From the NCBI GenBank assembly GCA_903970575.1, contig CAJCJC010000227.1, positions 1 to 6,196 on the forward strand: 6,196 nt of DNA, in the 5' to 3' direction. The first letter of the stretch is position 1, and the number at the start of each line of letters is the position of its first letter. A model generated the notes under the pieces. The model did no database searches. It was not told where the DNA came from and saw only the letters and a program-made list of their open reading frames with translations. The position numbers were made by a program, and so were the translations under genes. Below are positions 5,791 through 6,196 of the stretch, piece after piece. This DNA is from Alphaproteobacteria bacterium. GTDB taxonomy: Bacteria; Pseudomonadota; Alphaproteobacteria; BOG-932; Roseiterribacteraceae.

Positions 5791-6196
5791 AGCAGCCGCA
5801 CAGAATAGCCGCCATCGATCGTGATAGCGGCGCCATTCATGAAGTCCGACGCGCGACTGGCGAGGTACACGGCGATGCCGGCGAAATCGTCAGGCTGTCC
5901 CCAGCGCGCGCTGGGCGTGCGCCCGGCGATCATCTCGGGCAGACCTGGAACCGTCTTGGTCGCGGCGGTGATCTCGGTCTCCACCCAACCGGGGAGCACG
6001 GCGTTGACGTTGATCCCCTCGGGTCCCCACTCCACCGCGAGGGCGCGAGTCAACTGCAAGGCGCCGCCCTTGCTGGCGCAATAATTAACCGATCCCGAGA
6101 GCGCGCCGTTGGAAGCGAGCGAGCCGACATTGATGATGCGGCCGCCATGCGGGCGCTCTGACGCGGCTTGCTTCAGGGCGGGATAGGCCGCGCGGC
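5787..6196 (-). CDS. Short-chain dehydrogenase/reductase, SDR family (N-terminus cut by window)
   Basis: The last 135 residues of a classical SDR oxidoreductase using NAD(H) or NADP(H). Visible are the beta-strand GGRIINVGS with the catalytic serine (S25 of the visible part), then the YCASK active-site motif (Y38, K42) thirteen residues later. ALQLTRALAVEWGPEGINVNAVLPGW follows in two parts, with PGW at the usual cofactor-loop position, then the typical C-terminal AVYLASRASDFMNGAAITIDGGY. The N-terminal Rossmann TGxxxGxG and NNAG motifs lie beyond the right edge, so cofactor preference cannot be read. The C-terminus resembles FabG-like and glucose or steroid dehydrogenase-type SDRs, but the substrate is not determinable. 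The stop (TAG on the minus strand at 5789-5787) shares bases with the TetR stop. Whether this gene belongs functionally with the redox operon is unknown. Confidence 0.92.
   Translation of the reverse strand, partial: RAAYPALKQAASERPHGGRIINVGSLASNGALSGSVNYCASKGGALQLTRALAVEWGPEGINVNAVLPGWVETEITAATKTVPGLPEMIAGRTPSARWGQPDDFAGIAVYLASRASDFMNGAAITIDGGYSVRLL

Noticed and set aside
5448..6161. Plus-strand open frame of 237 codons spanning the TetR end and the SDR gene
   Set aside because: It runs out of frame through the TetR gene and antisense to the SDR, both firmly identified; the translation is arginine- and glycine-rich, typical of a shadow frame.

Overview
The window reads as chromosomal DNA from a GC-rich Gram-negative proteobacterium. 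Exported proteins with Tat, Sec and lipoprotein signals, a high-potential iron-sulfur protein (HiPIP) and GC-rich third codon positions fit an alphaproteobacterium, perhaps of the Sphingomonadales. This assignment is an inference from style and gene content, and a gammaproteobacterium is not excluded.

Layout: from 4985 down to the left edge, five genes run on the minus strand in a tight apparent operon. In transcription order they are a Tat-exported HiPIP (4689-4985), a 408-residue Sec-exported protein of unknown function (3400-4626), a lipoprotein of the DUF1587/1595/1592/1588/1585 planctomycete-cytochrome-associated class with one CxxCH haem motif (1721-3409), a Tat-exported DUF1552 protein (384-1724), and the start of a COG4315-type 'secreted repeat' protein with a YxFxxD motif (1-342, cut by the window edge). 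The unknown protein overlaps the lipoprotein gene by 10 bp, and the lipoprotein and DUF1552 genes overlap by ATGA, so translation of the core is probably coupled. A roughly 200-bp AT-richer intergenic region (4986-5187) separates this operon from a divergent TetR-family regulator (5188-5790, plus). The regulator's stop codon interlocks with the stop codon of a convergent short-chain dehydrogenase/reductase (5787-6196, minus, cut by the right edge).

Working together: every operon product carries an export signal or N-terminal membrane segment. Two look like redox carriers (HiPIP and the CxxCH lipoprotein). DUF1552 is a partner family that commonly sits beside DUF1592-type proteins but has no assigned reaction that I know of. 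The simplest reading is an uncharacterised periplasmic or outer-membrane electron-transfer or oxidation module, possibly controlled by the divergent TetR regulator. The substrate cannot be read from the sequence. No RNA genes, CRISPR arrays, insertion sequences or long repeats were seen.
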